A DNA stretch of 64,000 bases from Alphaproteobacteria bacterium. GTDB lineage: Bacteria; Pseudomonadota; Alphaproteobacteria; Caulobacterales; Caulobacteraceae. A program made the translations under genes and the position numbers. The DNA lies in the NCBI GenBank assembly GCA_018820275.1, contig JAHJOO010000053.1, positions 1-64,000 of the forward strand, given 5' to 3'. This document shows positions 27,276 to 35,890 of this stretch, in pieces; position 1 is the stretch's first letter; each line of letters starts with the position of its first letter. The notes under the pieces are model-generated. The model had not been told where the DNA came from. It ran no database searches and was given only the letters and a program-made list of their open reading frames with translations.

Positions 27276-28409
27276 TCAAACCGGGGCCGCGCCGGGCGCG
27301 CGCAGCAGGCCGCGAAAGGCCCGCTGGGCCGCGGGCGCCGCGAGCGTGCCGCGGTTCCAGACCTCGCCGCCGGCATGGCCGGGCAGGCCGCCGTTGATCT
27401 TCCGGATCTCATGGATCAGGGCGGGGAAGACCGCCCGGTCGATGCCCACCGACACGCAGGCGCAGTAGAGCGCCTCGGGCGAATCGTGGGCGAGCGCCGC
27501 GTCCACCTCGGGAACGGTGAAGCCGCTCAACGTCGCCAGCGCGTGACGGAACAGGGAGAGGCGCTTCTCGCGCGCGGCCCTGACCAGGAAGCCCGCCCTC
27601 AGCTGGCCGGAAGCATGCAGCTTGTCGACGAGCCGCCGCTCCATCTCGTCGCGCTCGGCGTTCATGGGCTCCGTCGCGACGGCACCGCGCGGGTTTCCGG
27701 GAATGATCGCCGTCGCAGCCTCGTCCACCGCGGCCGCCAGTCGGGCTTCGTCGACCTCGAACCGCTCGCCGATCGCCTGCCGCAGAGCCGATCCGACCCA
27801 CATATACATCTGGGTCGCCAGGGCCTCGTTCATGCGGGGGTGGCGGGTCAGCGGCAGTCGCAGGGCGGCGATCCGGCGCGAATGGTCGACGAGGCGGCGC
27901 ATGCCTTCCGGGCTGACGTCGGCCGTCCGGTTACCCGCCAGAGCCGTCAGGGTCGCCGGTTCGCCGCGTTCGATGATGACGTCGCTGACCCGGCCGCTCA
28001 GGCGCGGGCGGCGCGCCACCTCGACCTGATGCTCGAGACTGGCCTCGACCAGCAGACGGATCAGGGCCTCGTCCTTCAGCAGCGGGCTGGCGGCGATCAC
28101 GGGCCGCGCGATCTCGATCTCGTCGAGGGCCAGCATGTTGACGAGCGCCGGCGGGGCCCATTCGGCCTCGGCCATGCGGCTGGACAGCAACTGGCGCATG
28201 TCCCGCTCGGCCTGCCGCGCCAGGGTCAGGAAAATGTCCTCGAGCACCGGCGAAAGCCCGCCCTCCGGAGGATGGGTCTCGCACAGGGAGACGACGCCCA
28301 GCAGCAGCCGCTCGCGATCGTCCGCCGCGCGGCTGCGGGCCAGCGCGATCAGATCCGCCGGAGTGGGCGCGGCGGCGGGGGCAGGGGCGATCCGGGCGAC
28401 GGCGGTCAC
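27276..28409 (-). CDS. DUF2336-family protein (second copy)
   Basis: A 377-residue helical protein of the DUF2336 family. Conserved-looking parts are PVLEDIFLTLARQAERDMRQLLSSRMAE, FTVPEVDAALAHDSPEAL and the C-terminal CVSVGIDRAVFPALIHEIRKING. Overall similarity to the copy at 24752-25888 is low by eye, so they are old paralogues and not a recent duplication. The gene heads a minus-strand run with nadK and hpt. A CtrA-like site lies about 60 bases upstream. Function unknown. Confidence 0.88.
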   Translation of the reverse strand: MTAVARIAPAPAAAPTPADLIALARSRAADDRERLLLGVVSLCETHPPEGGLSPVLEDIFLTLARQAERDMRQLLSSRMAEAEWAPPALVNMLALDEIEIARPVIAASPLLKDEALIRLLVEASLEHQVEVARRPRLSGRVSDVIIERGEPATLTALAGNRTADVSPEGMRRLVDHSRRIAALRLPLTRHPRMNEALATQMYMWVGSALRQAIGERFEVDEARLAAAVDEAATAIIPGNPRGAVATEPMNAERDEMERRLVDKLHASGQLRAGFLVRAAREKRLSLFRHALATLSGFTVPEVDAALAHDSPEALYCACVSVGIDRAVFPALIHEIRKINGGLPGHAGGEVWNRGTLAAPAAQRAFRGLLRAPGAAPV

Positions 28410-28467
28410 GGCGAACTCCGCATCAGGCCAAAGCTTGGCCGGTAGCGTGATCTAGAGGGATTTACGG

Positions 28468-28483
28468 TGAAGACCGGGTTAAC
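28468..28483 (-). promoter_or_regulatory. CtrA-like box, one mismatch
   Basis: TGAA, seven bases, TTAAC: one mismatch to the CtrA consensus. It lies about 60 bases before the DUF2336 gene on the minus strand and about 86 bases before the class II aldolase on the plus strand. Confidence 0.35.
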
Positions 28484-28568
28484 CAGCACATGTCGAGAAG
28501 CGCGCCGGACGCTTGACGCCCCGCGCCGGCGGCGCGACGGTCGCGGCCTGTCAGCTCAGGAGGTCGCC

Positions 28569-29333
28569 ATGGCCGACGGTCACGCCCCGTCCCTCAGATC
28601 CCGGGTCTCGGACGCGGAATGGCAGGCGCGCGTCGATCTGGCCGCGCTTTATCGCCTCGTCGCCCTGCACGGGTGGGACGACATGATCTTCACCCACATC
28701 TCCGCCCGCGTGCCGGGGCCGGAGCATCATTTCCTGATCAATCCGTACGGCTTCTACTTCGAGGAGATCACCGCCTCGTCCCTGGTCAAGGTCGATCTGG
28801 ACGGGAACGTGGTCCAGGAGACGACCAGCTTCATCAATCCGGCGGGGTTCACCATCCACTCCGCGATCCACGGGGCGCGCGAGGACGCCCATTTCGTCAT
28901 CCACCTGCACACCGTCGCGGGGGTTGGGGTCGCCGCCCAGCAGGAGGGGCTGCTGCCGATCGGCCAGAACGCCTGCCTGTTGCAGCATCAGGTCGCCTAC
29001 CACGGCTATGAGGGCCTCGCCCTGAACCACGATGAACGCGAACGTCTGGTCGCGGATCTGGGCGACAAGCCCCTGATGCTCCTGCGCAATCACGGCACCT
29101 TGGCGGTGGGGCAGACCGCCGCGGCCGCCTGGGTCGGGATGTTCTTCCTCGAACGCGCCTGCGCCCAGCAGGTGGCGGCGCTTTCGGGCGGGCGTGCGCA
29201 CGTCCTGATGGCCCCCGACGCGGCCCAGGCCGAGACGAAGGAACAGGGCAGGGGGATCGGCTTCATCTCCGCCCTCGCCTGGCCGGGCGCCCTGCGGATG
29301 CTCGACCGCAAATCGCCGGGCTACGACGCGTGA
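28569..29333 (+). CDS. Class II aldolase/adducin-family protein
   Basis: A 254-residue protein of the zinc-dependent class II aldolase/adducin family. It shows WDDMIFTHISARVPG, the active-site stretch LINPYGFYFEEITASSLVKVD and the zinc-binding HFVIHLHTVAGVGV, with a later His in LLRNHGTLAVG. AGGAGG (28558-28563) fixes the ATG. Proteins of this subgroup are often annotated as aldolases without proof; they may act on small sugar phosphates or be non-catalytic. The next gene overlaps the stop by 4 bases. Confidence 0.88.
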   Translation: MADGHAPSLRSRVSDAEWQARVDLAALYRLVALHGWDDMIFTHISARVPGPEHHFLINPYGFYFEEITASSLVKVDLDGNVVQETTSFINPAGFTIHSAIHGAREDAHFVIHLHTVAGVGVAAQQEGLLPIGQNACLLQHQVAYHGYEGLALNHDERERLVADLGDKPLMLLRNHGTLAVGQTAAAAWVGMFFLERACAQQVAALSGGRAHVLMAPDAAQAETKEQGRGIGFISALAWPGALRMLDRKSPGYDA

Positions 29334-30094
29334 AACCGCTCCCCGGCCTCGTCGCGGCCGGGGCCTTGGTCCTTGCCGCCCAGCCGGCCCTCGCCCAGGC
29401 CTGGGTCGCCCCCCGGGGAGCCGGGCAGGCCATCCTCAAGGTCGAGACCCTGCGCGCGGACGAGGGCTTCGATCCGTCCGGCGATCGCCGGCTTCTGCCG
29501 GAGGACCGGCGGGACGACATGGCGTCCCTGTTCGTCGAGTACGGCGTCGCCGAGGGAGTCGCCGTCCTGTTCAAGGGCGACTGGCAGCGCGGCGAGGACG
29601 CCTTTGTGGACTATCAGGGGCGCGGCCCGCTGGAGGTGGGCGTGCGCTGGCAGGCCTGGCGCGACGACCGGGGCGCCGTCTCGCTTCAGGCCTCGGTCGC
29701 AGACGGCGGCGAAGGGCGCAACGCCGGCTACGCCGCGCCGGGGCAGGGCGAACGCGACTGGGAAGTCCGCGTGGCGGCCGGACGCAACTTCCGGGTCGCC
29801 GCGCGCGACGTCTTCATCGACGTCCAGGCGGCGCGGCGGATGCGGGATGGTCTGCCCGACGAAACGCGGGGCGACGTCACGGTGGGGGTGCGGCAGGGCG
29901 CCGACTGGATGCTCCTGGCCCAGGTCTTCGGCGGGCGCGCCGACGACGGCGGGCCGCAGTGGATCAACGTCGAGACCTCGCTGGTGCGCGACTGGGGCGA
30001 CTGGAGCCTGCAGGTCGGGTGGCGCAGCGCGGCCTGGGGACGCGAGACGCCCGCCGCCTCCGGTCCGGTGCTGGCCGTATGGCGACGCTTCTGA
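29330..30094 (+). CDS. Putative outer-membrane beta-barrel protein coupled to the aldolase gene
   Basis: A 254-residue exported protein of unknown function. The signal peptide is clear (MKPLPGLVAAGALVLAAQPALAQA). The mature part alternates hydrophobic and polar residues in short strands with Gly and charged turns (LFVEYGVAEGVAVLFKGDW, LEVGVRWQAWRD, WSLQVGWRSAAWG) and ends in Phe after a strand (AVWRRF), as do outer-membrane barrels recognised by the BAM complex. The GTG start overlaps the preceding stop (GTGA), so translation is probably coupled. I do not recognise the family. Confidence 0.7.
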   Translation: MKPLPGLVAAGALVLAAQPALAQAWVAPRGAGQAILKVETLRADEGFDPSGDRRLLPEDRRDDMASLFVEYGVAEGVAVLFKGDWQRGEDAFVDYQGRGPLEVGVRWQAWRDDRGAVSLQASVADGGEGRNAGYAAPGQGERDWEVRVAAGRNFRVAARDVFIDVQAARRMRDGLPDETRGDVTVGVRQGADWMLLAQVFGGRADDGGPQWINVETSLVRDWGDWSLQVGWRSAAWGRETPAASGPVLAVWRRF

Positions 30095-30222
30095 AACACA
30101 AGTTGTGACGAAATGGCGCGCCGGGAATCTCCCGCCGCGGCGTTAATTGGACATCCGGCGCGCGATGGCCCAGGTCGTCCGCGCCATTCGGCACGACTCC
30201 AATCCCCCTGAGGCCTCGCCGC

Positions 30223-31356
30223 GTGATCAAGCGTCACTTCTTCCTCGTCGCCGCCGCCGTGCTGGTGGGCCTGATGGCCGTCGCGGCCGTCATGCGCATC
30301 GCCTTCGCTCCGGAGGAGGGCGGGGGCGGCCCTGGCGGCCGGGGCGGTCCGGGGGGCGGCCGGGGCCAGGCCGTGGCCGTGGCGGTCGTCGGCGAGCGCG
30401 AATTCTCCGACCAGCTCCGCGTGCTCGGCGTCGCCCGCGGCCTGCGCTCGGTCAACATCACCGCCCCCGCCAGCGAGCTCATCACCCGCGTCCTGTTCCG
30501 CGACGGCGAGTCCGTGCGCGCCGGCCAGCCGCTCGTCGAGCTTCAGGCCCGCGAGGAGGACGCCGCCATCATCGAGGCCCGCGCCCGGGTGGCGCAGGCC
30601 GAGCGCGACTATGAGCGCACCAATGCCCTCGCCGAGCGGGGCATCGCGCCGCGCGTCCTGGCCGAGCAGGCCCTGTCCGATCTGGAGGTCGCGCGCGCCG
30701 GCCTCGAGGCCGCGCAGGCCCGGCTGGGCGACCGGGTCATCCGCGCGCCCTTCGGCGGCGTTCTGGGCCTGACCACGATCACCCCGGGCACCCTCGTCGG
30801 GCCGAACACCGTGATCACCACCCTCGACGACGTGTCGACCATCCGCGTCGACTTCCCGATCCCGGAGCGCTTCGTCACCGTCCTGCGCCCCGGCACGCCG
30901 ATCACCGCCAGCGCGGACGCCTTCGGCGGTCAGAGCTTCGGCGGTCGCATCGCCCTGCTGGACACCCGCGTCGACGAGTCGACCCGGGCGGTGGTCGCCC
31001 GTGCGGAGATCCCCAATCCGGGCGGTCGCATTCGTCCCGGAATGTCCATGAACGTCTCGGTCGCCCAGGGCGTCCGCACCAGCCTGGCCGTTCCCGAAGC
31101 CGCCGTTCAGTACGAGGGCGAGAGCGCCTTCGTCTTCCGCATCGCCGCCGGCGAGCGCGGGACCGTGGCCCAGCGCGTCGAGGTCGAGACCGGGGCCGTC
31201 GAGGGCGGCTTCGTCGAGATCCTGTCGGGCGTCGCGGCCGGCGACCGTCTGGTCGGCTCGGGCCTCAACCGCATCCAGCCGGGCGCGCCCGTAACGCCCG
31301 CCGACCAGCCCGGCTCCCGCGGCGGTGCCGCGCCTGCCAAGGCCGCCGCCCGATGA
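30223..31356 (+). CDS. RND efflux pump periplasmic adaptor (membrane fusion protein)
   Basis: A 377-residue adaptor that links an RND pump to an outer-membrane channel. An N-terminal membrane helix (FLVAAAVLVGLMAVAAVM) is followed by an unusual linker of Gly, Pro and Arg (about residues 32-50). Then come the lipoyl/barrel-sandwich halves around a helical hairpin (RVAQAERDYERTNALAERGIAPRVL, APFGGVLGLTTITPGTLV), a beta-barrel (VRVDFPIPERFVTVLRPG type) and the membrane-proximal part. The start is GTG. It overlaps the permease gene by 4 bases. No outer-membrane factor gene is nearby. Confidence 0.93.
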   Translation: MIKRHFFLVAAAVLVGLMAVAAVMRIAFAPEEGGGGPGGRGGPGGGRGQAVAVAVVGEREFSDQLRVLGVARGLRSVNITAPASELITRVLFRDGESVRAGQPLVELQAREEDAAIIEARARVAQAERDYERTNALAERGIAPRVLAEQALSDLEVARAGLEAAQARLGDRVIRAPFGGVLGLTTITPGTLVGPNTVITTLDDVSTIRVDFPIPERFVTVLRPGTPITASADAFGGQSFGGRIALLDTRVDESTRAVVARAEIPNPGGRIRPGMSMNVSVAQGVRTSLAVPEAAVQYEGESAFVFRIAAGERGTVAQRVEVETGAVEGGFVEILSGVAAGDRLVGSGLNRIQPGAPVTPADQPGSRGGAAPAKAAAR

Positions 31357-34300
31357 TGTTGTCCGACCTCGCGGTCCGTCGACCCGTCTTCGCCGCCGTG
31401 GCGGCCATCGTCCTGTGCGTGGTCGGCGCGGCGGCCTTCTTCTTCCTGCCGGTGCGCGAACTGCCGGACGTGGATCCGCCGATCGTCTCGGTGTCGACCA
31501 GCTACGCCGGGGCCTCGGCCGAGGTGATCGAAAGCCGGATCACCGAGCCGATCGAGCAGCAGGTCGCCGGCATCCCCGGCATCGAGCGCATCAACTCCAC
31601 CAGCCGCGACGGCCGCTCCAACGTGTCGATGGAGTTCAGCCTCGACCGCAACATCGACGATGCCGCCAACGACGTGCGCGACCGCGTCTCGCGCGTGCTC
31701 GGCCGCCTGCCGGATCAGGCCCAGCCGCCCGAGGTGTCCAAGGCCGACTCCGACAGCCAGCCGGTGATGATCCTGTTCCTGCGGTCGTCGGCGATGAACC
31801 GCCTGGAGCTGACCGACTACGCCGACCGCTATCTGATCGACCGCCTGGCCACGGTGCCCGGCGTCGCCCAGGTGCAGATTTACGGCGAGCAGCGCTACGC
31901 CATGCGGATCTGGCTGGACGCGGCGGCGCTGAGCGCCCGCGGCCTGACCGTCACCGACGTCGAGAGCGCCCTGACCAGCCAGAACGTCGAGCTCCCGGCC
32001 GGGGCGCTGGAATCCGGCGAGAAGGACTACACGGTCCGCGTCGCGCGCAACTACGCCACCGCCGCCGACTTCGCCCAGATGCCGATCGGCTCCGACGGGT
32101 CGGCCTCCCGGCCGGGCGGGACGAACGCCGTGCAGGGGCCGGCCACCTACGTCACCCGCCTCGGCGACGTCGCGCGCATCGAGGAAGGCGCGGTCGAGGA
32201 CCGTCGCCTGTTCCGCGGCAATGGCCTCGACCAGATCGGCCTCGCCGTCACGCGCCAGGCCCAGTCCAACGACCTGGCCATCTCCGAAGGCGTCCAGGAG
32301 ATGATCGGCGAGGTGCAGGCCAGTCTGCCGCCGGGCACCGAACTGGTCGTCGGCTCGGACAACTCGGTCTTCACCAAGCACGCCATCGAGGAGGTCTGGA
32401 TCACCATCGGCATCTCGCTGGTGCTGGTGGCGTTCGTGAACTTCATCTTCCTAGGCAGCGCCCGCGCCGCCCTGATCCCGACCATCGTGGCGCCGATCTG
32501 CCTGCTGGCCACCTTCATCGTGCTGGCGCCGCTGGGCTTCTCCCTGAACCTGCTGACCCTGCTGGCGCTGGTTCTGGCCATCGGCCTGGTCGTCGACGAC
32601 GCCATCGTGGTGACCGAGAACATCCAGCGACGGCTGGATCACGGCGAGCCGCCGCTGGTCGCGGCCGAGCGCGGCGCGCGCCAGGTGTTCTTCGCCGTCG
32701 TGGCGACCACCATCGTCCTGCTGGCCGTGTTCGCGCCGCTGCTGTTCCTGCCCGGCTATGTCGGCCGCCTGTTCGTCGAACTGGCCGCCGCGATCGCCGC
32801 CGCCGTGGCCTTCTCCGCCTTCCTGGCGCTCAGCCTGTCGCCCATGCTGGCGTCCAGGATCCTCCGACCCGCCTCCTCTTCGGGATGGCTGGTGCGAAAG
32901 GTCGACGGGGCCATGGACTCGGTCCGCCGCTCCTACGAGCGGTCGCTGGACGCGATGATGGGTCGGCGCGCCGCCGCGGTGGGCGTGGGCGTGCTCGTCG
33001 TCGCCGTGGGGCTGGGGGCCTTCCTGATGTTCCGCAGCCTGCCCAACGAACTGGTCCCCGCCGAGGATCGCGGGCGTGTCACCGTCCGGGTCCAGGGCCC
33101 CGAGGGCGCGGGTTTCGACTATACCCGGCGCATCATGCTGGGCCTCGAGCCGATCCTCGCGGAGTACCGCGAGGCCGGGGAGGTGGACTCCTATCTGGTG
33201 TCCGCGCCCGGTTTCGGCGGCGGCAGCTTCAACTCGGGCAACGCGGTCCTGACGCTGAAGGACTGGTCCGAGCGCGACCGCTCGGCGGACGACATCGCCC
33301 AGGAGCTGAACGGCAAGCTCCGCAGCCAGACCGACGCCCAGGTGAATGCCTCTGTGCCCGGCGGATTCCAGCGCGGCGCGGGCAACTCCAACTCGATCGA
33401 GATGGTCGTCACCGGTTCGGACTACGGCGATATCTTCGCCTGGATCCAGCCGATCCTCGCGGCGGCCCAGGAGAATCCGGGCTTCTCGCGTCCCCGCCTC
33501 AACTATGAGCCCAACGCGCCGCGCCTGCTCGTCGACGTCGACCCCGAGAAGGCCGCCGCGCTCGGCGTCTCGTCACAGCAGATCGGCCGCACGCTGGAGA
33601 CCATGTTCGGCTCCCGCCGTTCCACGACCTACATCAAGGGCGGGCAGGAGTACGACGTGATCCTGCAGACCCGGCGCGACGACCGCCGGACGGTCGCGGA
33701 TCTCGAAGCGCTGTACGTCGAGACCGGCTCCGGCTCCCTGGTGCCGCTGTCGGCGGTGGTCCAGACCCAGACCTCCGGCGCCACGCCCGATCGTCGTCGC
33801 CTCGACCGCCAGCGGGCCATCACCCTCTCGGCGGACCTGAACCCCGGAACGACCCTCGCCGACGCCATGACCTTCCTCGAGGCGGAGATCGCCGAGCAGC
33901 CCACGGGCGTTGGCGCGGTCCAGTGGGGGGGCGCGGCGCGCGATCAGAACGAGGCCGGCGGCGCCGTGGCCGCGGCGTTCGGCCTGGCGCTTCTGCTGGT
34001 CTTCCTCGTCCTGGCCGCCCAGTTCGAGAGCTGGATCACCCCGGCGGTCATCATGCTGACCGTGCCGCTCGCCGCCGCCGGAGGTCTGTTCGGCCTGGTC
34101 ATGGCCGGGTCCAGCCTCAACATCTATTCCCAGATCGGGCTGATCATCCTGATCGGGGTGGCCGCCAAGAACGGCATCCTGATCGTGGAGTTCGCCAACC
34201 AGCTGCGCGATCAGGGCCGGTCGGTGCGCGAGGCCATCATCGAGGCCTCGGCCCTGCGCCTGCGCCCGATCGTGATGACCTCCATCGCCACCTCGTTCGG

Positions 34301-34535
34301 CGCCCTCCCGCTGGTGCTCTGGCAGGGCGCGGGCGCGGGCAGCCGCCAGACGATCGGCGTGGTCATCTTCGCGGGCGCCCTGTTCGCGACGATCCTGACG
34401 CTGTTCGTGGTGCCCGTGATCTACGGCCTGCTGGCCCGCTTCACCCGCTCGCCGGAGTACACCGCCCGGAGGATCGAGGAATGGGAGGCCCAGGAGGTCA
34501 CGGCCAACGACGCCGTGCCCCGGGCCGCGGAGTAG
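31353..34535 (+). CDS. RND-family multidrug efflux permease (AcrB/HAE1 type)
   Basis: A 1060-residue proton-driven inner-membrane pump. It starts with the typical LAVRRPVFAAVAAIVL helix and shows two large periplasmic loops and 12 expected membrane helices. The proton-relay pair is in LVLAIGLVVDDAIVVTENIQRR. The second half has ILIGVAAKNGILIVEFANQLRDQG. Length and motifs fit the hydrophobe/amphiphile efflux subgroup rather than heavy-metal pumps. It is translationally coupled to the adaptor. No regulator is next to it; a TetR gene lies 1.4 kb downstream on the other strand and may or may not be linked. The substrate is not predictable. Confidence 0.95.
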   Translation: MMLSDLAVRRPVFAAVAAIVLCVVGAAAFFFLPVRELPDVDPPIVSVSTSYAGASAEVIESRITEPIEQQVAGIPGIERINSTSRDGRSNVSMEFSLDRNIDDAANDVRDRVSRVLGRLPDQAQPPEVSKADSDSQPVMILFLRSSAMNRLELTDYADRYLIDRLATVPGVAQVQIYGEQRYAMRIWLDAAALSARGLTVTDVESALTSQNVELPAGALESGEKDYTVRVARNYATAADFAQMPIGSDGSASRPGGTNAVQGPATYVTRLGDVARIEEGAVEDRRLFRGNGLDQIGLAVTRQAQSNDLAISEGVQEMIGEVQASLPPGTELVVGSDNSVFTKHAIEEVWITIGISLVLVAFVNFIFLGSARAALIPTIVAPICLLATFIVLAPLGFSLNLLTLLALVLAIGLVVDDAIVVTENIQRRLDHGEPPLVAAERGARQVFFAVVATTIVLLAVFAPLLFLPGYVGRLFVELAAAIAAAVAFSAFLALSLSPMLASRILRPASSSGWLVRKVDGAMDSVRRSYERSLDAMMGRRAAAVGVGVLVVAVGLGAFLMFRSLPNELVPAEDRGRVTVRVQGPEGAGFDYTRRIMLGLEPILAEYREAGEVDSYLVSAPGFGGGSFNSGNAVLTLKDWSERDRSADDIAQELNGKLRSQTDAQVNASVPGGFQRGAGNSNSIEMVVTGSDYGDIFAWIQPILAAAQENPGFSRPRLNYEPNAPRLLVDVDPEKAAALGVSSQQIGRTLETMFGSRRSTTYIKGGQEYDVILQTRRDDRRTVADLEALYVETGSGSLVPLSAVVQTQTSGATPDRRRLDRQRAITLSADLNPGTTLADAMTFLEAEIAEQPTGVGAVQWGGAARDQNEAGGAVAAAFGLALLLVFLVLAAQFESWITPAVIMLTVPLAAAGGLFGLVMAGSSLNIYSQIGLIILIGVAAKNGILIVEFANQLRDQGRSVREAIIEASALRLRPIVMTSIATSFGALPLVLWQGAGAGSRQTIGVVIFAGALFATILTLFVVPVIYGLLARFTRSPEYTARRIEEWEAQEVTANDAVPRAAE

Positions 34536-34538
34536 GGC

Positions 34539-35027
34539 TCAGGCCGCGGGCGGCGCCGCCGTCTCGACCATCAGCCAGGCGATCAGGTCGCGACGGTCGG
34601 TCGCGTCCGCCACGCCGGGGAAGCTCATCTTGTTGCCCGGCAGGAACTGCTTCGGGTTTTCCAGCCAGTGGTCCAGCCGCTCGCCGTCCCAGACGAAGGA
34701 CGCGTCCTTCAGGGCGTTGGAATAGTTGTACCCGTCCTTGCCGCCCGCCTTGCGGCCGAAGACGCCGTGCAGGTTCGGCCCGGTCATGTTCGACCCGCCC
34801 GGCGTGAAGGTGTGGCAGGACCGGCAGCGGGCCGCGGCGCGCCGGCCGTTGTCCAGATCGCCCTGCGCCCACGGCGCCGGCAGGCTTTCGAACACCGCGA
34901 CCTTCTGCGCCTCGGTCAGGGGCGGAGGCGGCGGTGCCTCCGCCTTGCCCGCGTCGCCTTCGCTCCCGGACGAACAGGCCGCCAGCAGGGCGGCGGTCGC
35001 GGCGATCAGGACGGCGGTGCGGATCAT
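34539..35027 (-). CDS. Lipoprotein c-type cytochrome
   Basis: A 162-residue membrane-anchored monohaem cytochrome c. The signal peptide ends in lipobox LAAC (about Cys 18). The haem-binding CRSCH is at about residue 70, followed by GPNLHGVFGRKAG. The distal Met ligand is in GNKMSFPG. This layout is that of class I cytochromes such as c2/c552. It probably carries electrons between respiratory complexes in the periplasm. The chosen ATG puts the signal peptide first. It converges on the RND permease, 3 bases apart. Confidence 0.92.
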   Translation of the reverse strand: MIRTAVLIAATAALLAACSSGSEGDAGKAEAPPPPPLTEAQKVAVFESLPAPWAQGDLDNGRRAAARCRSCHTFTPGGSNMTGPNLHGVFGRKAGGKDGYNYSNALKDASFVWDGERLDHWLENPKQFLPGNKMSFPGVADATDRRDLIAWLMVETAAPPAA

Positions 35028-35119
35028 GGCGGTCTCCCCGGTTCCGCCTGTGATGGCCCGCTCCGGCGCGTCGGGCAAGGGCGCTGGACGCCGCGCCCGT
35101 GCGGCTGTTACCCCCGCGC

Positions 35120-35890
35120 ATGGCTTTCGCCGCCGCGCCCGATCCCGTCGTCGTCGCCGCCCTGCTGGGCGGGCTGGGGCTGATCGTCGGCAGTTTTCTG
35201 GCCCTGGTCTCCGTGCGCCTGCCACAGGGCGAGGGCGTCGTGGGCGGGCGGTCGCGCTGCCGCTCGTGCGCGGCCCCGATCCGCCCGCGGCACCTGGTCC
35301 CCGTCGCGTCCTGGCTGGTCCTGCGCGGGCGCTGCGCCGACTGCGGCGCCGCCATCTCGCCGCGGCACCCGCTGATCGAGCTGACCGCCGCGGGACTCGC
35401 CGTCTGGGCCGCGCTCGCGGCGCCCGGCCCCCTGACCGCGCTCGCGGGGGGCGTCCTCGCCTGGCAGTTGCTGCTGATCGCCGTGATCGACGCCGAGCGG
35501 TTCCAGATGTTCGACGTCCTGCTGATCCCCCTGATCGCGACCGGCCTGCTGCAGGGCGTCGTCGCGGGGTGGGACGAGGCGGCGATGCGAGCGTTCGGTG
35601 CGGCGCTGGGCTTCGGCCTGCTGTGGGGCATCGGCTTCCTGTACGCGCGCCTTCGCGGCCGCACCGGGCTGGGCGACGGAGACCCCATCCTGTTCGCGGG
35701 ATCGGGGGCGTGGGTCGGCGCCGTCGGCCTGCCCTCCGTCCTTCTGTGGGCGGCGCTGGCCGGGCTCAGCGTCGTGGCCGCGCGTCTGGTCCTGCGCCGG
35801 ACCGTGCGGGGCGACGACCGCATGCCGTTCGGTGTCTTCTTGGCGGTGGGGACCTGGCTGGTCTGGCTGTACGGTCCGATCGGGCTCTAG
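35120..35890 (+). CDS. Prepilin peptidase (A24 family)
   Basis: A 256-residue inner-membrane aspartyl protease that removes the leader of type IV pilins or type II secretion pseudopilins, and usually methylates the new end. It has the N-terminal domain GSFLALVSVRLP and two CxxC pairs (CRSC, CADC) for zinc. The first catalytic Asp is in LIAVIDAERFQMFD and the second in GLGDGDPILF. Several hydrophobic helices run to the end. The gene is isolated: no pilin, pilus ATPase or gsp genes are in the window. An alternative GTG start lies 7 codons upstream. Confidence 0.93.
   Translation: MAFAAAPDPVVVAALLGGLGLIVGSFLALVSVRLPQGEGVVGGRSRCRSCAAPIRPRHLVPVASWLVLRGRCADCGAAISPRHPLIELTAAGLAVWAALAAPGPLTALAGGVLAWQLLLIAVIDAERFQMFDVLLIPLIATGLLQGVVAGWDEAAMRAFGAALGFGLLWGIGFLYARLRGRTGLGDGDPILFAGSGAWVGAVGLPSVLLWAALAGLSVVAARLVLRRTVRGDDRMPFGVFLAVGTWLVWLYGPIGL

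Noticed and set aside
31325..33508. Plus-strand frame of 727 codons inside the RND permease
   Set aside because: It overlaps the permease in another frame, and its product is Arg/Gly/Pro-rich without motifs.
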